Assembly (NCBI GenBank): GCA_019686135.1
Contig: JADGHL010000002.1
Coordinates: forward strand, 47,640-111,639
From: Myxococcaceae bacterium
GTDB taxonomy: Bacteria > Myxococcota > Myxococcia > Myxococcales > Myxococcaceae
Direction: 5' to 3'
Length of the DNA stretch: 64,000 nt
Both the position numbers and the translations under genes were made by a program. Under the pieces are notes generated by a model. That model ran no database searches and had not been told where the DNA came from. It worked only from the letters and a program-made list of their open reading frames with translations. Positions 8,924 through 17,401 of this stretch are shown piece by piece. Numbering within the stretch: position 1 is the stretch's first letter; each line of letters starts with the position of its first letter.

Positions 8924-11194
8924 CTACGTCAGCCGATCGATTGCCTGGGCCAGGCTCTCCACCCCGAGCTCTCCCTTGACCAGGTAGGCATCCGCGCCCG
9001 CATCCAGGCCGCGGCGCTTGTCCTCAGGCGAGGCCAGCGAGGAGAGGATGATCACCGGGAGACGGGCGAGCTCGGGCGAGGACTTGATCCGCCGCGTCAG
9101 CGCGAAGCCGTCCATCCGGGGCATCTGCACGTCGGTGAGGATGAGGTCGTAGGTGCCGCTCTGGATCCGCGCCAGCCCCTCCTCGCCGTCCTGCGCCTCC
9201 TCCACGGTGTGGCCCAGCGCCTTGACCAGCGCGGACTCGGTGGCCCGGGCGATCGGCGAGTCGTCCACGAGGAGGATCCGCAGGCGCCTGGTGCTGGGCG
9301 CCTCCGTCACTGGCCGCGCGATCTTCCGCACCTCGGCCATCAGGTCGGGCACGTGCAGCAGAACGGCGATCCGGCCGTCCTCCAGCGACGCCGTGCCGGC
9401 GATGAACGGCGCGCCCTTCAAGAACTCGCCGCCGCACGGCTTCACCGCCACCTCGCGCTCGTCCACGAAGCCGTCCACCACGAGCGCAGCGCGGTCCTGT
9501 CCGTGCCGCACCACCACCGCCGGCGGGCGATCATGGGACGGCCCACCGTTGATCCCCAACAGCGGCCCGAGCGCCACCAGCGCGATGGGCTTGCCGCGGT
9601 GCTGGACCGCGACGGTGCCCATGATCTCCACCCGATCGTGCGCGTGGACGCGCATCACCGCCTCGACCTCGGCGGCAGGCATTCCGTAGACGTCGTTGCC
9701 GAGCCGGACCAGGAGCACGCGCATCAGCGCCAGCGACTGCGGCAGGCGCAACGAGATCGTGGTGCCGCGCGACAGCCGGCTCTGCAGCCCGACCGAACCG
9801 CCCAGCGCTTCGACCTTGCGCTTGACCACGTCCATGCCGACACCGCGGCCGGACAGCTCGCTCACCTCTTCGCGCGTGGAGAAGCCCGGGACGAACACCA
9901 GCTCCATCGCCTCGCGCTCGCCCAGCGCCGCGGCCTGTTCGGCGGTGATGATCCGCTTGGCCACCGCGGCCGCCTTGAGGCGTTCGGGATCCATCCCCCG
10001 CCCGTCGTCGGCGATCTCCAGATGGAGCAAGTCGCCGTCCGCGCGGACGCGGATGCTCAGCTTGCCCGCCCGCGGCTTGCCCAATGCCTCGCGGAAGTCC
10101 GGCGTCTCCAGGCCGTGGTCGACCGCGTTGCGCAACAGGTGCACCAGCGCGTCGCGCACGTCCGCGAGCATGGAGCGATCGACCCCCACGTTGGGGTTGT
10201 CGATCACCAGCTCCACCTCCTTGCCCTGGCTGTTCGCCATCTCCCGCACCGCGCGCGGGAAGGAGTCGAACACGGTGGACAGCGGCACCAGCCGCGCCAC
10301 CGCCACGTCGTCCGCGAGCTGCGCCAGGTTCCCCTGCAGCGTGTTGAGGCCGTCGAGGTGCTGGCGCACGAAGCGGAAGGCGTCGTCCCGGAGCAGGTGG
10401 AGGTCGTTCTCCAACAGCTCCACCGCGCGATGCGCCGGAGAGGAGGGCTCCAGCTCCTCGCCCAGCTTGAGGAAGCGATCGCCCAGGCGGGAGAAGCGCT
10501 CGAGGATCTCCTCCAGCTCGGCCGAACGCAGCCGCGCGCGGGCGCTTTCGACCAGAAGGTCGCCGGCCAGCGTCCCCATCTGATCGAGGATCTCCACGTT
10601 GACGCGGATGCTGCGATCGGCCGCGCTCAGCCTGGGCGCGTGCGGCTCCTCAGGGCGAGCCGCGGGCGGCGGCGCCTGGGGCGCGGCCACCGGAGCGTGG
10701 GCCTCCGCGGGCGCTGCGTCCGCGGCTGCCTTGAGCCCCTCCGCCGGCGTGGGCCGGGGCGTCGACCGCGCCGTGCCCCCGGGCTGGCCCGGCTTGAGCG
10801 CAGGGACCTCGTGCCCGGAGGCTTCGGCGAGCCGGCGCACCATCTCGGCCGAAGCCTCGGTGCCCACCCTCGCCCCCTCCGGGTCCTCCAGCAGATCGGA
10901 GACCGCGTCGCAGGCGCGCAGCAGCAGATCCGTCGCCACCCGGATCGACAGCTTCCCCTCGGAGGTGGCCTTGAGCAGATCCTCGGCCGCGTGCGCCAGC
11001 TGGCCGATCGCGGCGAGCCCGAGGATGCGGGACTCGCCCTTCATGGTGTGCAGTTCGCGCGCCACCGCCTCGCGGGCAGTGGCCGCCTCCGGCTTCTCCA
11101 GCTCCAGCACCCCGAGCTGGATCTTCTGGAGCCGGTCCGCCGTGTCCTCCTGGAACTTCTTCAGGAAGGACCTCTTGAGTGCCTCGAGATCCAA
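8924..11194 (-). CDS. frzE: FrzE-like CheA histidine kinase fused to a receiver
   Basis: 756 residues. Domains in order: HPt with phospho-acceptor His49 ([13 protein letters not shown]); a Pro/Ala-rich linker (~115-190); dimerisation helices; an ATPase domain with N-box [11 protein letters not shown] and glycine boxes DDGRGMD and GRGVGMD; a CheW-like domain; and a C-terminal receiver with LLVDDS and the phospho-site TDVQMP. This hybrid CheA-CheY layout is that of M. xanthus FrzE, the kinase of the Frz pathway. The start is TTG 11194, because an in-frame TAA (the stop of frzCD) lies 12 bp upstream and no ATG intervenes. It starts 9 bp after frzCD ends. Confidence 0.92.
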   Translation of the reverse strand: MDLEALKRSFLKKFQEDTADRLQKIQLGVLELEKPEAATAREAVARELHTMKGESRILGLAAIGQLAHAAEDLLKATSEGKLSIRVATDLLLRACDAVSDLLEDPEGARVGTEASAEMVRRLAEASGHEVPALKPGQPGGTARSTPRPTPAEGLKAAADAAPAEAHAPVAAPQAPPPAARPEEPHAPRLSAADRSIRVNVEILDQMGTLAGDLLVESARARLRSAELEEILERFSRLGDRFLKLGEELEPSSPAHRAVELLENDLHLLRDDAFRFVRQHLDGLNTLQGNLAQLADDVAVARLVPLSTVFDSFPRAVREMANSQGKEVELVIDNPNVGVDRSMLADVRDALVHLLRNAVDHGLETPDFREALGKPRAGKLSIRVRADGDLLHLEIADDGRGMDPERLKAAAVAKRIITAEQAAALGEREAMELVFVPGFSTREEVSELSGRGVGMDVVKRKVEALGGSVGLQSRLSRGTTISLRLPQSLALMRVLLVRLGNDVYGMPAAEVEAVMRVHAHDRVEIMGTVAVQHRGKPIALVALGPLLGINGGPSHDRPPAVVVRHGQDRAALVVDGFVDEREVAVKPCGGEFLKGAPFIAGTASLEDGRIAVLLHVPDLMAEVRKIARPVTEAPSTRRLRILLVDDSPIARATESALVKALGHTVEEAQDGEEGLARIQSGTYDLILTDVQMPRMDGFALTRRIKSSPELARLPVIILSSLASPEDKRRGLDAGADAYLVKGELGVESLAQAIDRLT

Positions 11195-11203
11195 GGTGGC
11201 TGC

Positions 11204-12463
11204 TTAGTCGGCCTTGAACCGCTTGATCAGCTCCGCCAACCGCGCCGCGAGCTGGGTCAGCTCGGCCGCAGCACCGGTGGACTGCTTCGACGCCTGGGTG
11301 GTCTGACGGGTGACGTCCTCGATCTCCGCCATCGACGCCACCACCTGTTCGGTGGCGGTGCGCTGCTGCTGGGTGGCGAGGTTGATGACCCGGGCCGCGT
11401 CGCTGGTCTCCTGCACGCCGGCGAGGATCCCCTCCACCGACTGGGCAGCGACGGCGCCCAGCTTCTCACCCGCCTCGGTGGCGGTCTTGGACGCGTCCGC
11501 CGCCGCCCCCGCGGCCGCGGTGGCTTCGCGGATCTCGGTGATGAGGTTCTTGATCTCCTTGGTGGAGTCCAGAACGTTCTCCGCCAGCCGCCGCATCTCC
11601 GCGGCGACGATCGAAAATCCCTTGCCGGCCTCGCCCGCGCGCGAACCCTCCAGCGCGGCGTTGAGGGCGAGGAGATCCGACCGGTCGGCGATCTCGTCGA
11701 TCACCTCCACCACGGTGCCGATCCGCTCCACCCGCTTGGAGAGCTTGGCGATCGAATCGACCACGGCCGCGCCGTCGCGACGGATCTGCTGCATCGCCTG
11801 GATGAACTCGCCGATCGCCCCGCGCCCAGCGCGCGCCGCGCCCAGCGTCTCCTCGGCGACCCGCGCCACCGCGCCAGCGTTCTCGGCGATCTGCGCGGAG
11901 GCGTGCTTGAGCTCCTCCATGGTCGCGGTGGTCTCGTGGATCGCCGCGGCCTGTTCGGTGGCGGAGGTCTCGTGCTGCGTCGACGCCGCGAGCACCTGGT
12001 TCGCGGACGAGGACAGGCGCAGCGCGGCCTCGTTGATCTCACGCACGAAGGTGCGGAGCGTGTCGATCACCTTGCCGAAGCTCTCGAGCAGAGGCCCGAG
12101 CTGGGGGTCGTCCGTGGAGGAGCTCCAGTGCGCCAGATCGCCCGAGCGCACCAGCGCGATGAGCGAGTCCACCGCGCGGTCGATCTCATGCGACACGAGC
12201 TGCTTGCGGCCCTCGGTGTCCGCCAGCTGCTGGAGGATCTGATTCACCAGCTGGCCCAGCTCGGCGTTGGGGCCCACCAGCGCGGATTCGGGGACGCGCG
12301 CGGCGAGGTTGCCGCTGACCGCGAGCCTCAAGGTCTCGATCACCGGATCCACCGTCGCCGGTGCCAGGGTGTTGGTCCCGCCGGTCTCGGCGGGCGTCAA
12401 GGAGGCGGCCTTCTTCGTCTTCTTCTTCGCCGCGGGTTTCTGGGGAGCTGCTTCGGTCGCCAT
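11204..12463 (-). CDS. frzCD: FrzCD-like cytoplasmic methyl-accepting chemoreceptor
   Basis: 419 residues from ATG 12463. There is no membrane segment. A Lys/Ala-rich N-terminus (PAAKKKTKKA) is followed by a small helical domain and then a long MCP signalling coiled coil. The hairpin tip is recognisable (IDEIADRSDLLALNAALEGSRAGEAGKGF). Length and topology match M. xanthus FrzCD, which is a cytoplasmic receptor clustered on the nucleoid. Gln/Glu-rich heptads in ATEQAAAIHETTATMEE and ATQQQRTATEQVV are probable methylation sites (inference). It lies 5 bp downstream of frzB. Confidence 0.93.
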   Translation of the reverse strand: MATEAAPQKPAAKKKTKKAASLTPAETGGTNTLAPATVDPVIETLRLAVSGNLAARVPESALVGPNAELGQLVNQILQQLADTEGRKQLVSHEIDRAVDSLIALVRSGDLAHWSSSTDDPQLGPLLESFGKVIDTLRTFVREINEAALRLSSSANQVLAASTQHETSATEQAAAIHETTATMEELKHASAQIAENAGAVARVAEETLGAARAGRGAIGEFIQAMQQIRRDGAAVVDSIAKLSKRVERIGTVVEVIDEIADRSDLLALNAALEGSRAGEAGKGFSIVAAEMRRLAENVLDSTKEIKNLITEIREATAAAGAAADASKTATEAGEKLGAVAAQSVEGILAGVQETSDAARVINLATQQQRTATEQVVASMAEIEDVTRQTTQASKQSTGAAAELTQLAARLAELIKRFKAD

Positions 12464-12468
12464 GACGG

Positions 12469-12855
12469 TCACTGTCCTTTGGGAGCGTCCAGGGACGCAG
12501 GAAGATCGATGAGAACCACAGGGGCCTGCCCTTCGTCCAACCAGAAGCCGATCACGCCTCTGGGTTGCCCGGCGGCCGGCGGGACCCGGCGGAGCTGGTG
12601 GACGCTGACCGGGCGCACGCCCACCACCTCGTCGACGCACAGCTGCGCCTCTTCGCCCCGCGCGTCGTGGAACACCAGCGCCCGTCCGCCCTCCCGGGGC
12701 ATCCCGAGCGCCTCCACCCACTTCGCCTGAAAGCCGGCGCGGTCGATCCGCAGCACCTGCGAGGCGTCGGCTCCGTACCGCGCCTCGCCGATCCGGAAGA
12801 ACAGCACGTCCACCGACGCCGGCGCCTCCGTCGCGTGCACGCCCGCATCCATCAT
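12469..12855 (-). CDS. frzB: FrzB-like CheW adaptor
   Basis: 128 residues with a diverged CheW fold (VDVLFFRIGEARYGADASQVL at the start, and CVDEVVGVRPVSV corresponding to the conserved CheW core). It probably couples the FrzCD receptor to the pathway. In M. xanthus FrzB is a short accessory CheW. The start ATG overlaps the frzA stop (ATGA). A second Met follows immediately. Identification rests on fold resemblance plus position between frzA and frzCD. Confidence 0.8.
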   Translation of the reverse strand: MMDAGVHATEAPASVDVLFFRIGEARYGADASQVLRIDRAGFQAKWVEALGMPREGGRALVFHDARGEEAQLCVDEVVGVRPVSVHQLRRVPPAAGQPRGVIGFWLDEGQAPVVLIDLPASLDAPKGQ

Positions 12856-13379
12856 CGCACCACCACCCGCGCGCGGATCGACTGCAACAGCTTGGGCAGA
12901 TTCAGCAGGTGCAGCGCGCCGTCCTTCTCGTTGGCCGCCGCCACCACCCCGTCGAGGTGTTCCTGCGACGCGTCGCCGCCGAGCGGCGGCGGGAGGATGT
13001 CGGCGACGGCGATCCGCGTGAGCCCCGCCACCTGGTCCGCGGCGAACGCGCAGACGTACGTCCCGGAGATGCCGATGAGAAGCCGCGATCTCGGGCCGAT
13101 CTTCGCCTCGCCCTTGCCGAGGAAGCGCAAGAGGTCGACCACCGGGAGCACCTCGCCGCGGTGCCCGGAGACGCCGAGCAGGAACGCGGGCGTGCGCGGC
13201 AGCGGCGTCAGCGGCGTGAAGCGGACCACTTCGCGGACGTGGCTGGCCGCGAACGCCATTTTCAAGCTGCCAATGCGGAAGCAGAAGAACTCCTGTTCCG
13301 GGCGGGAGAGAGTCTGAGTGGCTCGGTCGGGCGCGGAGGCGAGCGCGCTCTGCAAGGGGGTGGGTGACAAGGGGGCCAA
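12852..13379 (-). CDS. frzA: FrzA-like CheW coupling protein
   Basis: Up to 175 residues. The conserved CheW pattern is clear: EFFCFRIGSLKMAFAASHVREVVRF, LGVSGHRGEVLPVVDLLRFLG, and an FAADQVAGLTRI segment. It links the FrzCD receptor to the FrzE kinase. The start is uncertain. TTG codons at 13379, 13370 and 13355 are possible and no ATG precedes the domain. A candidate promoter ends at 13380, which argues for one of the later two. It is the first gene of the frz operon and is divergent from frzZ. Confidence 0.85.
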   Translation of the reverse strand: MAPLSPTPLQSALASAPDRATQTLSRPEQEFFCFRIGSLKMAFAASHVREVVRFTPLTPLPRTPAFLLGVSGHRGEVLPVVDLLRFLGKGEAKIGPRSRLLIGISGTYVCAFAADQVAGLTRIAVADILPPPLGGDASQEHLDGVVAAANEKDGALHLLNLPKLLQSIRARVVVR

Positions 13380-13408
13380 AGTATCCGGATCGCGCGGGGT
13401 GGAATCAA
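13380..13408 (-). promoter_or_regulatory. Candidate promoter of the frz operon
   Basis: On the minus strand TTGATT (13408-13403) and GATACT (13385-13380) are separated by 17 bp. This matches four of six bases of each vegetative hexamer and lies in the frzA-frzZ intergenic gap. It would place transcription initiation next to the candidate TTG starts of frzA. Prediction only. Confidence 0.35.
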
Positions 13409-13471
13409 GAAAGGCGTGCCGTCGGAAGCGCGGACGGTAGAATGCGCGCCCGCTCCAAAGACGAGGAGATC

Positions 13472-14302
13472 ATGGCGCCCCGCGTGCTGGTCATCGACGA
13501 CAGTGAGATCCTGCTCAACCTCACTGTCAATGCGCTCAACGCCGCCGGCTACGACGCCGTCGGCGCGGTGGACCTCGCCAGCCTGGACGCCGCGCTCGCG
13601 CAGTCGCCCGTCCAGCTGGTGCTCGTGGACGTCAACATGCCCGAGATGTTCGGGGACGACGTCGTCGAGTTCCTGCGGTCGCAGCGCAAGCTCGACGCCC
13701 GGCTCCTCCTTTATAGCGACCTGTCCGAGGAGGAGCTCGCGCAGCGCGCGAAGACCTCCGGCGCCGACGGGTACATCGTCAAGGGCGCGGGGATCGAAGC
13801 GGCGGTGGCGGAGGTGCGCGCGCAGCTGGGCGGTGGGACCCGGCCTCCGCCGGCACCAGCCGAGCCCGCGCCCTTGCCGGAGCCCGCCCCGGCGAAAAGC
13901 CCCGCCGAGCCTGCGGCCGCGGCCGTAAGCCAGGGCCCGAGGAAGAAACGGGTGCTCATCGTCGACGACAGCGAGATGGTGGGCCACGTGCTCCAGGGCG
14001 AGCTGACCGCGCGCGGCTTCGACGTCTTCGTCGCCGACAGCGCCGAGAAGGCCACGCGGATCATCCTCAAGAAGCAGACCCGGCCCGACCTAGTGCTGCT
14101 GGATGTGCGGATGCCGAACGTGAACGGCGAGCAGTTCTGCCGCTTCATCAAGGGCAACCCGCTCTTCAGCGGGATCAAGGTCCTGCTCTGCTCGAGCGAG
14201 AGCCCCGAGGAGCTTCGGCGGATCTGCCGCGAAGCGGGGGCGGACGGCTTCGTGGGCAAGGAGGCCGTCCTCGCGCGGGTGATCTCCACCGACCTCGGCT
14301 GA
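13472..14302 (+). CDS. frzZ: FrzZ-like double response regulator
   Basis: 276 residues made of two receiver domains joined by a Pro/Ala-rich linker (~120-155). Receiver 1 has acidic IDDS, phospho-site Asp53 (LVDVNMP) and Lys104. Receiver 2 has IVDDS, Asp211 (LLDVRMPNVNG) and Lys263. Both are therefore predicted to be phosphorylatable, and there is no output domain. This tandem layout and the divergent position relative to frzA are those of M. xanthus FrzZ, the output regulator phosphorylated by FrzE. ATG 13472 is chosen over upstream options because GAGGAG lies just before it and the domain begins at once. Confidence 0.92.
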   Translation: MAPRVLVIDDSEILLNLTVNALNAAGYDAVGAVDLASLDAALAQSPVQLVLVDVNMPEMFGDDVVEFLRSQRKLDARLLLYSDLSEEELAQRAKTSGADGYIVKGAGIEAAVAEVRAQLGGGTRPPPAPAEPAPLPEPAPAKSPAEPAAAAVSQGPRKKRVLIVDDSEMVGHVLQGELTARGFDVFVADSAEKATRIILKKQTRPDLVLLDVRMPNVNGEQFCRFIKGNPLFSGIKVLLCSSESPEELRRICREAGADGFVGKEAVLARVISTDLG

Positions 14303-14417
14303 GCCACTGTCCGAAACCCGGACACCGCGAAGCAGCCAGTGATTCCGGGCACCTGGAGCGACACGCTTCGGAATTGGATAGTCGGGGGAAAGGTCGGGTG
14401 GAGCGCCGTCAATCCAC

Positions 14418-14446
14418 TTGACATGTGCGCATTCTGCCGACATGTG
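14418..14446. promoter_or_regulatory. Paired GACATGTG sites (operator-like), overlapping a TTGACA hexamer
   Basis: The octamer GACATGTG occurs at 14420-14427 and again at 14439-14446, 19 bp apart start to start. Each contains the palindrome ACATGT. The first copy overlaps a consensus-like TTGACA (14418-14423). Two same-face half-turn-spaced sites in the 229-bp gap upstream of the peptidoglycan-binding gene suggest a regulator-binding region. Confidence 0.35.
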
Positions 14447-14531
14447 AATTTTGCCTGTCATCCCGGTAGGTTGCGCTGGATGCGGCGTGGGCCACCGGCT
14501 GGCCTGCTTCTTGGAAAATGAGCGGCCGGCA

Positions 14532-14885
14532 ATGGTCGCCTTCCGTTCCGCCAGAACGATTCGCCCCTTGGTGACCGCAGCGGCGACGCTGCCGCTGGCG
14601 GTGGCGCGCACCTCTTCCGGTGAGCTGCGCCGGGGCGCCACGGGCCTTCGGGTGCGGGAGCTGCAGCAAAAGCTTCGCGTGCTCGGGTACCTCTCGGAGG
14701 CGGACGTCGCGTCGGGCCCCGGAGTGTTCGGCCCACGCACCGAGAAGGCGGTGATGGCGTTCCAGGCCGATCACGGGCTCAAGCGCATCGGCGTGGTCGG
14801 CCGCTACACGCAGGCGGCGCTGGAGAAGGCGCTGGCGGAGAACTTTCCACCGACGGGCAGTCGGAACACGCTCGGCTCGTCGTGA
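14532..14885 (+). CDS. Peptidoglycan-binding domain (PG_binding_1) protein
   Basis: 117 residues. Residues ~35-108 match the PG_binding_1 three-helix repeat: LRRGATGLRVRELQQKLRVLGYL, then GVFGPRTEKAVMAFQADHGL and GRYTQAALEKAL. The N-terminus (MVAFRSARTIRPLVTAAATLP) is weakly hydrophobic and could be an export signal. Such domains usually target hydrolases to the wall, but no catalytic domain is present. A strong terminator follows 35 bp downstream. The gene is monocistronic and sits just after frzZ. Confidence 0.75.
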   Translation: MVAFRSARTIRPLVTAAATLPLAVARTSSGELRRGATGLRVRELQQKLRVLGYLSEADVASGPGVFGPRTEKAVMAFQADHGLKRIGVVGRYTQAALEKALAENFPPTGSRNTLGSS

Positions 14886-14920
14886 CAGCTGGCAATGGGT
14901 CTGGAATGGGTCCGGACTCG

Positions 14921-14969
14921 ACGGGACTTCGCCTTTCCCCCTTTGGGCGAAGTCCCGTTCTCTTTTTTT
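14921..14969 (+). terminator. Strong intrinsic terminator
   Basis: A perfect 13-bp stem (14921-14933 with 14946-14958; acgggacttcgcc and its complement), a 12-base loop and then a T-rich tail including seven consecutive Ts (14963-14969). It terminates the peptidoglycan-binding gene and overlaps the 3' boundary of the convergent radical SAM gene. The minus orientation lacks a T tract. Confidence 0.85.
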
Positions 14970-16291
14970 CAGCCCCGGCGGCGGCGCTCGCGGAGGCCGC
15001 GGGCGAAGTTGCCGATCACCAGCCACGGGGCCGCCTTCTTGAACGCGCGGAGCATCTGACGGACGCCGATCGGCTCGCCGCCCGCGCCCCGGTCGCGCGC
15101 CACCTCCAGGTATTGCAGCGGGTCGATGCACAGAGACCGCGTCTGCACCTGGTCGATCCGGTAGCGGCGGATGAGCCGGGTGAGCGCTTCGACCTCGCCC
15201 GCGCGGTCCGTCACGCCCGGGAACAGAAGCAGGTTGATCGCCACATACGCGCCCCTCTCGCGGGCCAGCGCGATCGACGCCTCCACGTCCTCCCAGCCGT
15301 ACTTCACCGGCCGGTAGTAGGCCTCGTAGAGATCCTTCACCGCCGAGTTCAGCGACACCCGGACCGCGTCCAGCCCCGCGTCGAACAGCGCGCGCAGCCC
15401 GTGGGTGAGCGAGCCGTTGGTGTTGATGTTGATGGACCCCTTCGAGGTGCGCGCGCGGATGTAGCGGATGGCTTCGGCGATCTGCCTCCAGCGGGTGAGC
15501 GGTTCGCCTTCGCAGCCCTGGCCGAAGCTGACCATGGTGCGGCCGGGCGCGTGCTCGAGGTGGAACACGCCCACCTGCCCCATCTCCTCCGCGGTGGGGC
15601 CGTCCTCCATCCGCTCGTGCGAGGCGGGCGGGCCGTCCGGGGGCTGGTCGGAGATGCAGCCCACGCAGCGCGCGTTGCACATGATCGACGCGGGGATCGC
15701 CCCCTCGTCGCGCGCGTAGAAGATGTTCTGGCTGGTGAAGCAGCGGTACACCAGCGCGCACGTCTCGAGCTGCTGGAGCACGCGGTTGTCGGGGAAGCGC
15801 CGCCGGTACTCCCGCACGCGGGCCTTCAGGTCCGGCGTCGAGTAGCGCTCGGGAGACCAGTGCGTGCGGCGGTCGGTGTGGATGGCCCACGCCACCGGCC
15901 CGTCCTCGCCCCAGGCCGCGGCGGTGTACGCCCACTGCGGCAGCACCGGCCCGAAGTGCTTCACCTCGCCGGGCAGATAGGTGCGGGTGTAGCCCGGCGG
16001 CAGAAGCGCGCCCACCGCGTGCGGCGTGAACGTCCGCGATCCGATGCGCAGCTCCTTCACCAGCTCGAACTCGCCGGTCGACGGATCAATCCCCACCGGT
16101 AGACGGCCCGGGAGGTGAACGAGGCGCGCGTGCTCGGGCAGCGGGATCGGCTTGTCCGTCGGAGGAAGCAGCGTCTCGCCGCTGCGCAGGGTGGCGAGCA
16201 GGTACGGGTGTTCCATCACCTTCCCCTGCGGATCGGCGACGAGCAGCTTCGGAGCGGACGGCGTCTGGCGCCGGCGGGACGGGCGGAGCAT
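14969..16291 (-). CDS. Radical SAM domain protein, unknown substrate
   Basis: 440 residues from ATG 16291. Residues ~205-400 are a radical SAM core with the cluster motif C-N-A-R-C-V-G-C (CxxxCxxC), then GQGCEGEPL (the glycine-rich SAM motif region) and ININTNGSL. The ~200-residue N-terminal region is unfamiliar (HLPGRLPVGIDPSTGEFE). The arrangement resembles uncharacterised myxobacterial radical SAM proteins. No SPASM cysteine cluster is apparent after the core. It is divergent from the NlpC-like lipoprotein across ~80 bp and convergent with the peptidoglycan-binding gene. The substrate cannot be inferred. Confidence 0.8.
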   Translation of the reverse strand: MLRPSRRRQTPSAPKLLVADPQGKVMEHPYLLATLRSGETLLPPTDKPIPLPEHARLVHLPGRLPVGIDPSTGEFELVKELRIGSRTFTPHAVGALLPPGYTRTYLPGEVKHFGPVLPQWAYTAAAWGEDGPVAWAIHTDRRTHWSPERYSTPDLKARVREYRRRFPDNRVLQQLETCALVYRCFTSQNIFYARDEGAIPASIMCNARCVGCISDQPPDGPPASHERMEDGPTAEEMGQVGVFHLEHAPGRTMVSFGQGCEGEPLTRWRQIAEAIRYIRARTSKGSININTNGSLTHGLRALFDAGLDAVRVSLNSAVKDLYEAYYRPVKYGWEDVEASIALARERGAYVAINLLLFPGVTDRAGEVEALTRLIRRYRIDQVQTRSLCIDPLQYLEVARDRGAGGEPIGVRQMLRAFKKAAPWLVIGNFARGLRERRRRG

Positions 16292-16369
16292 CGCGGGGTC
16301 GTTTACCACCAACACCGCAGGGCGCACGCATCGTCCCCGGCACGCGGCGTGCTCTCGGAGCTTTGGCGC

Positions 16370-17326
16370 ATGATGCGGGCCCTCATCCTCGGACTTTGCC
16401 TCGCAGGCTGCGGCGCGCAGGCCACGCCGCGGGTGCGGATACTGGGCAGCGTGGATGGTGGGCCACCCTCGCCCGGCTGGGTGTACGCCCGCCGGGGCCA
16501 ACGCGTGGTGCTCCACGCCGAATTGACCCCGCCCGATCCGCGCGCACGCTTCCGCTGGTTTGCGCTCGAGCCCACCACGCTGGCGCTCGACAACACGGAG
16601 CCGCGCTTCCACTACGAGAAGGTGAAGTACGCGGTGCGCGAGCTTGAGGGCTGCCGCGATCAACCCACCTGCGACGGCGACGTGACCCCGCATGTCCTCC
16701 CCTCCACGCCCGGGCTGGAGGGCCTGGGGACGATGGCATTCCAGCTCGTGGCGCTGTTGCCGGACGGCACGGCGGTGGCCACGCCCGGGACGGAGGCGGT
16801 CGAACGCGGAGGGCTCTCACGCGAGGTGTTCAAGGTCGCCATCCGGCGCGACGACACGTTCACCGGCTACCTCACCGAGCTCCTCAACACGCCCTACATC
16901 TTCGGCAGCGACGGCCCGCCGGGGCAGCACCAGTCAGAGCTGCTGATCGGTTCCGACTGCGCGGATCTGTGCGTGTACGCCGCGCGCCGCAGCGGGCGGA
17001 ACGTCCCGTTCGTCTCCACCTGGTCCATCGCCGACCACGCTCCCGAACGCCTCCGTGCCACCGGCCAGACGGTCGACGGCCGCTTCACGGACGCGCGCGG
17101 CCGGCCGCTTTGGGTGGGCCCGCATGACGACGAGGTCCACGTGGGCGACCTGTTACTGTTTCCCGCATCGCGGCACGTGGGCGTGCTGTTCGAGGACCGC
17201 CCGCCGCTCGGCGTGCTGGACGCAAACGATCTCCTCTTTCACACCTGCTGGGCCCCGCCCACTGCGCAGCCCCTGCGCGAGACAGCGTGCGCGTCGCTCC
17301 CCGTGCGGGTGTTGCGGTTCCGATAG
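16370..17326 (+). CDS. Lipoprotein with NlpC/P60-like cysteine peptidase domain
   Basis: 318 residues. The start MMRALILGLCLAGC gives a good lipobox with Cys14. The first ~140 mature residues are beta-rich and unfamiliar. The second half looks like an NlpC/P60-type domain: a catalytic Cys in GSDCADLCVYAARRSGRNVPF, followed by HVGDLLLFPASRHVGVLFED, which supplies the expected His. Family members cut peptidoglycan stem peptides. An envelope location and a wall-processing role are inferred. The second Met at 16373 is equally usable. Confidence 0.7.
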   Translation: MMRALILGLCLAGCGAQATPRVRILGSVDGGPPSPGWVYARRGQRVVLHAELTPPDPRARFRWFALEPTTLALDNTEPRFHYEKVKYAVRELEGCRDQPTCDGDVTPHVLPSTPGLEGLGTMAFQLVALLPDGTAVATPGTEAVERGGLSREVFKVAIRRDDTFTGYLTELLNTPYIFGSDGPPGQHQSELLIGSDCADLCVYAARRSGRNVPFVSTWSIADHAPERLRATGQTVDGRFTDARGRPLWVGPHDDEVHVGDLLLFPASRHVGVLFEDRPPLGVLDANDLLFHTCWAPPTAQPLRETACASLPVRVLRFR

Positions 17327-17401
17327 TCGGCCTGTGCCGAGGGGGGCTTCACAAGGGCCACATCGGGCGCTCAGGATGCGCGCCTTTCGGGGGAGGTGCG
17401 G

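Noticed and set aside
12464..12721. 86-residue N-terminal extension of FrzCD
   Set aside because: Arg/Gly/Pro-rich sequence overlapping frzB out of frame; ATG 12463 gives a normal FrzCD length.
7814..12730. 1638-codon open frame opposite the frz operon
   Set aside because: Low-complexity His/Arg/Gly-rich translation with no domain; antisense to frzG, frzE and frzCD, whose domains are unambiguous.
14500..14514. Sigma-54-like element TGGC..G....TTGG
   Set aside because: The -12 element is GG rather than GC and it sits only 18 bp from the ATG, too close to be convincing.
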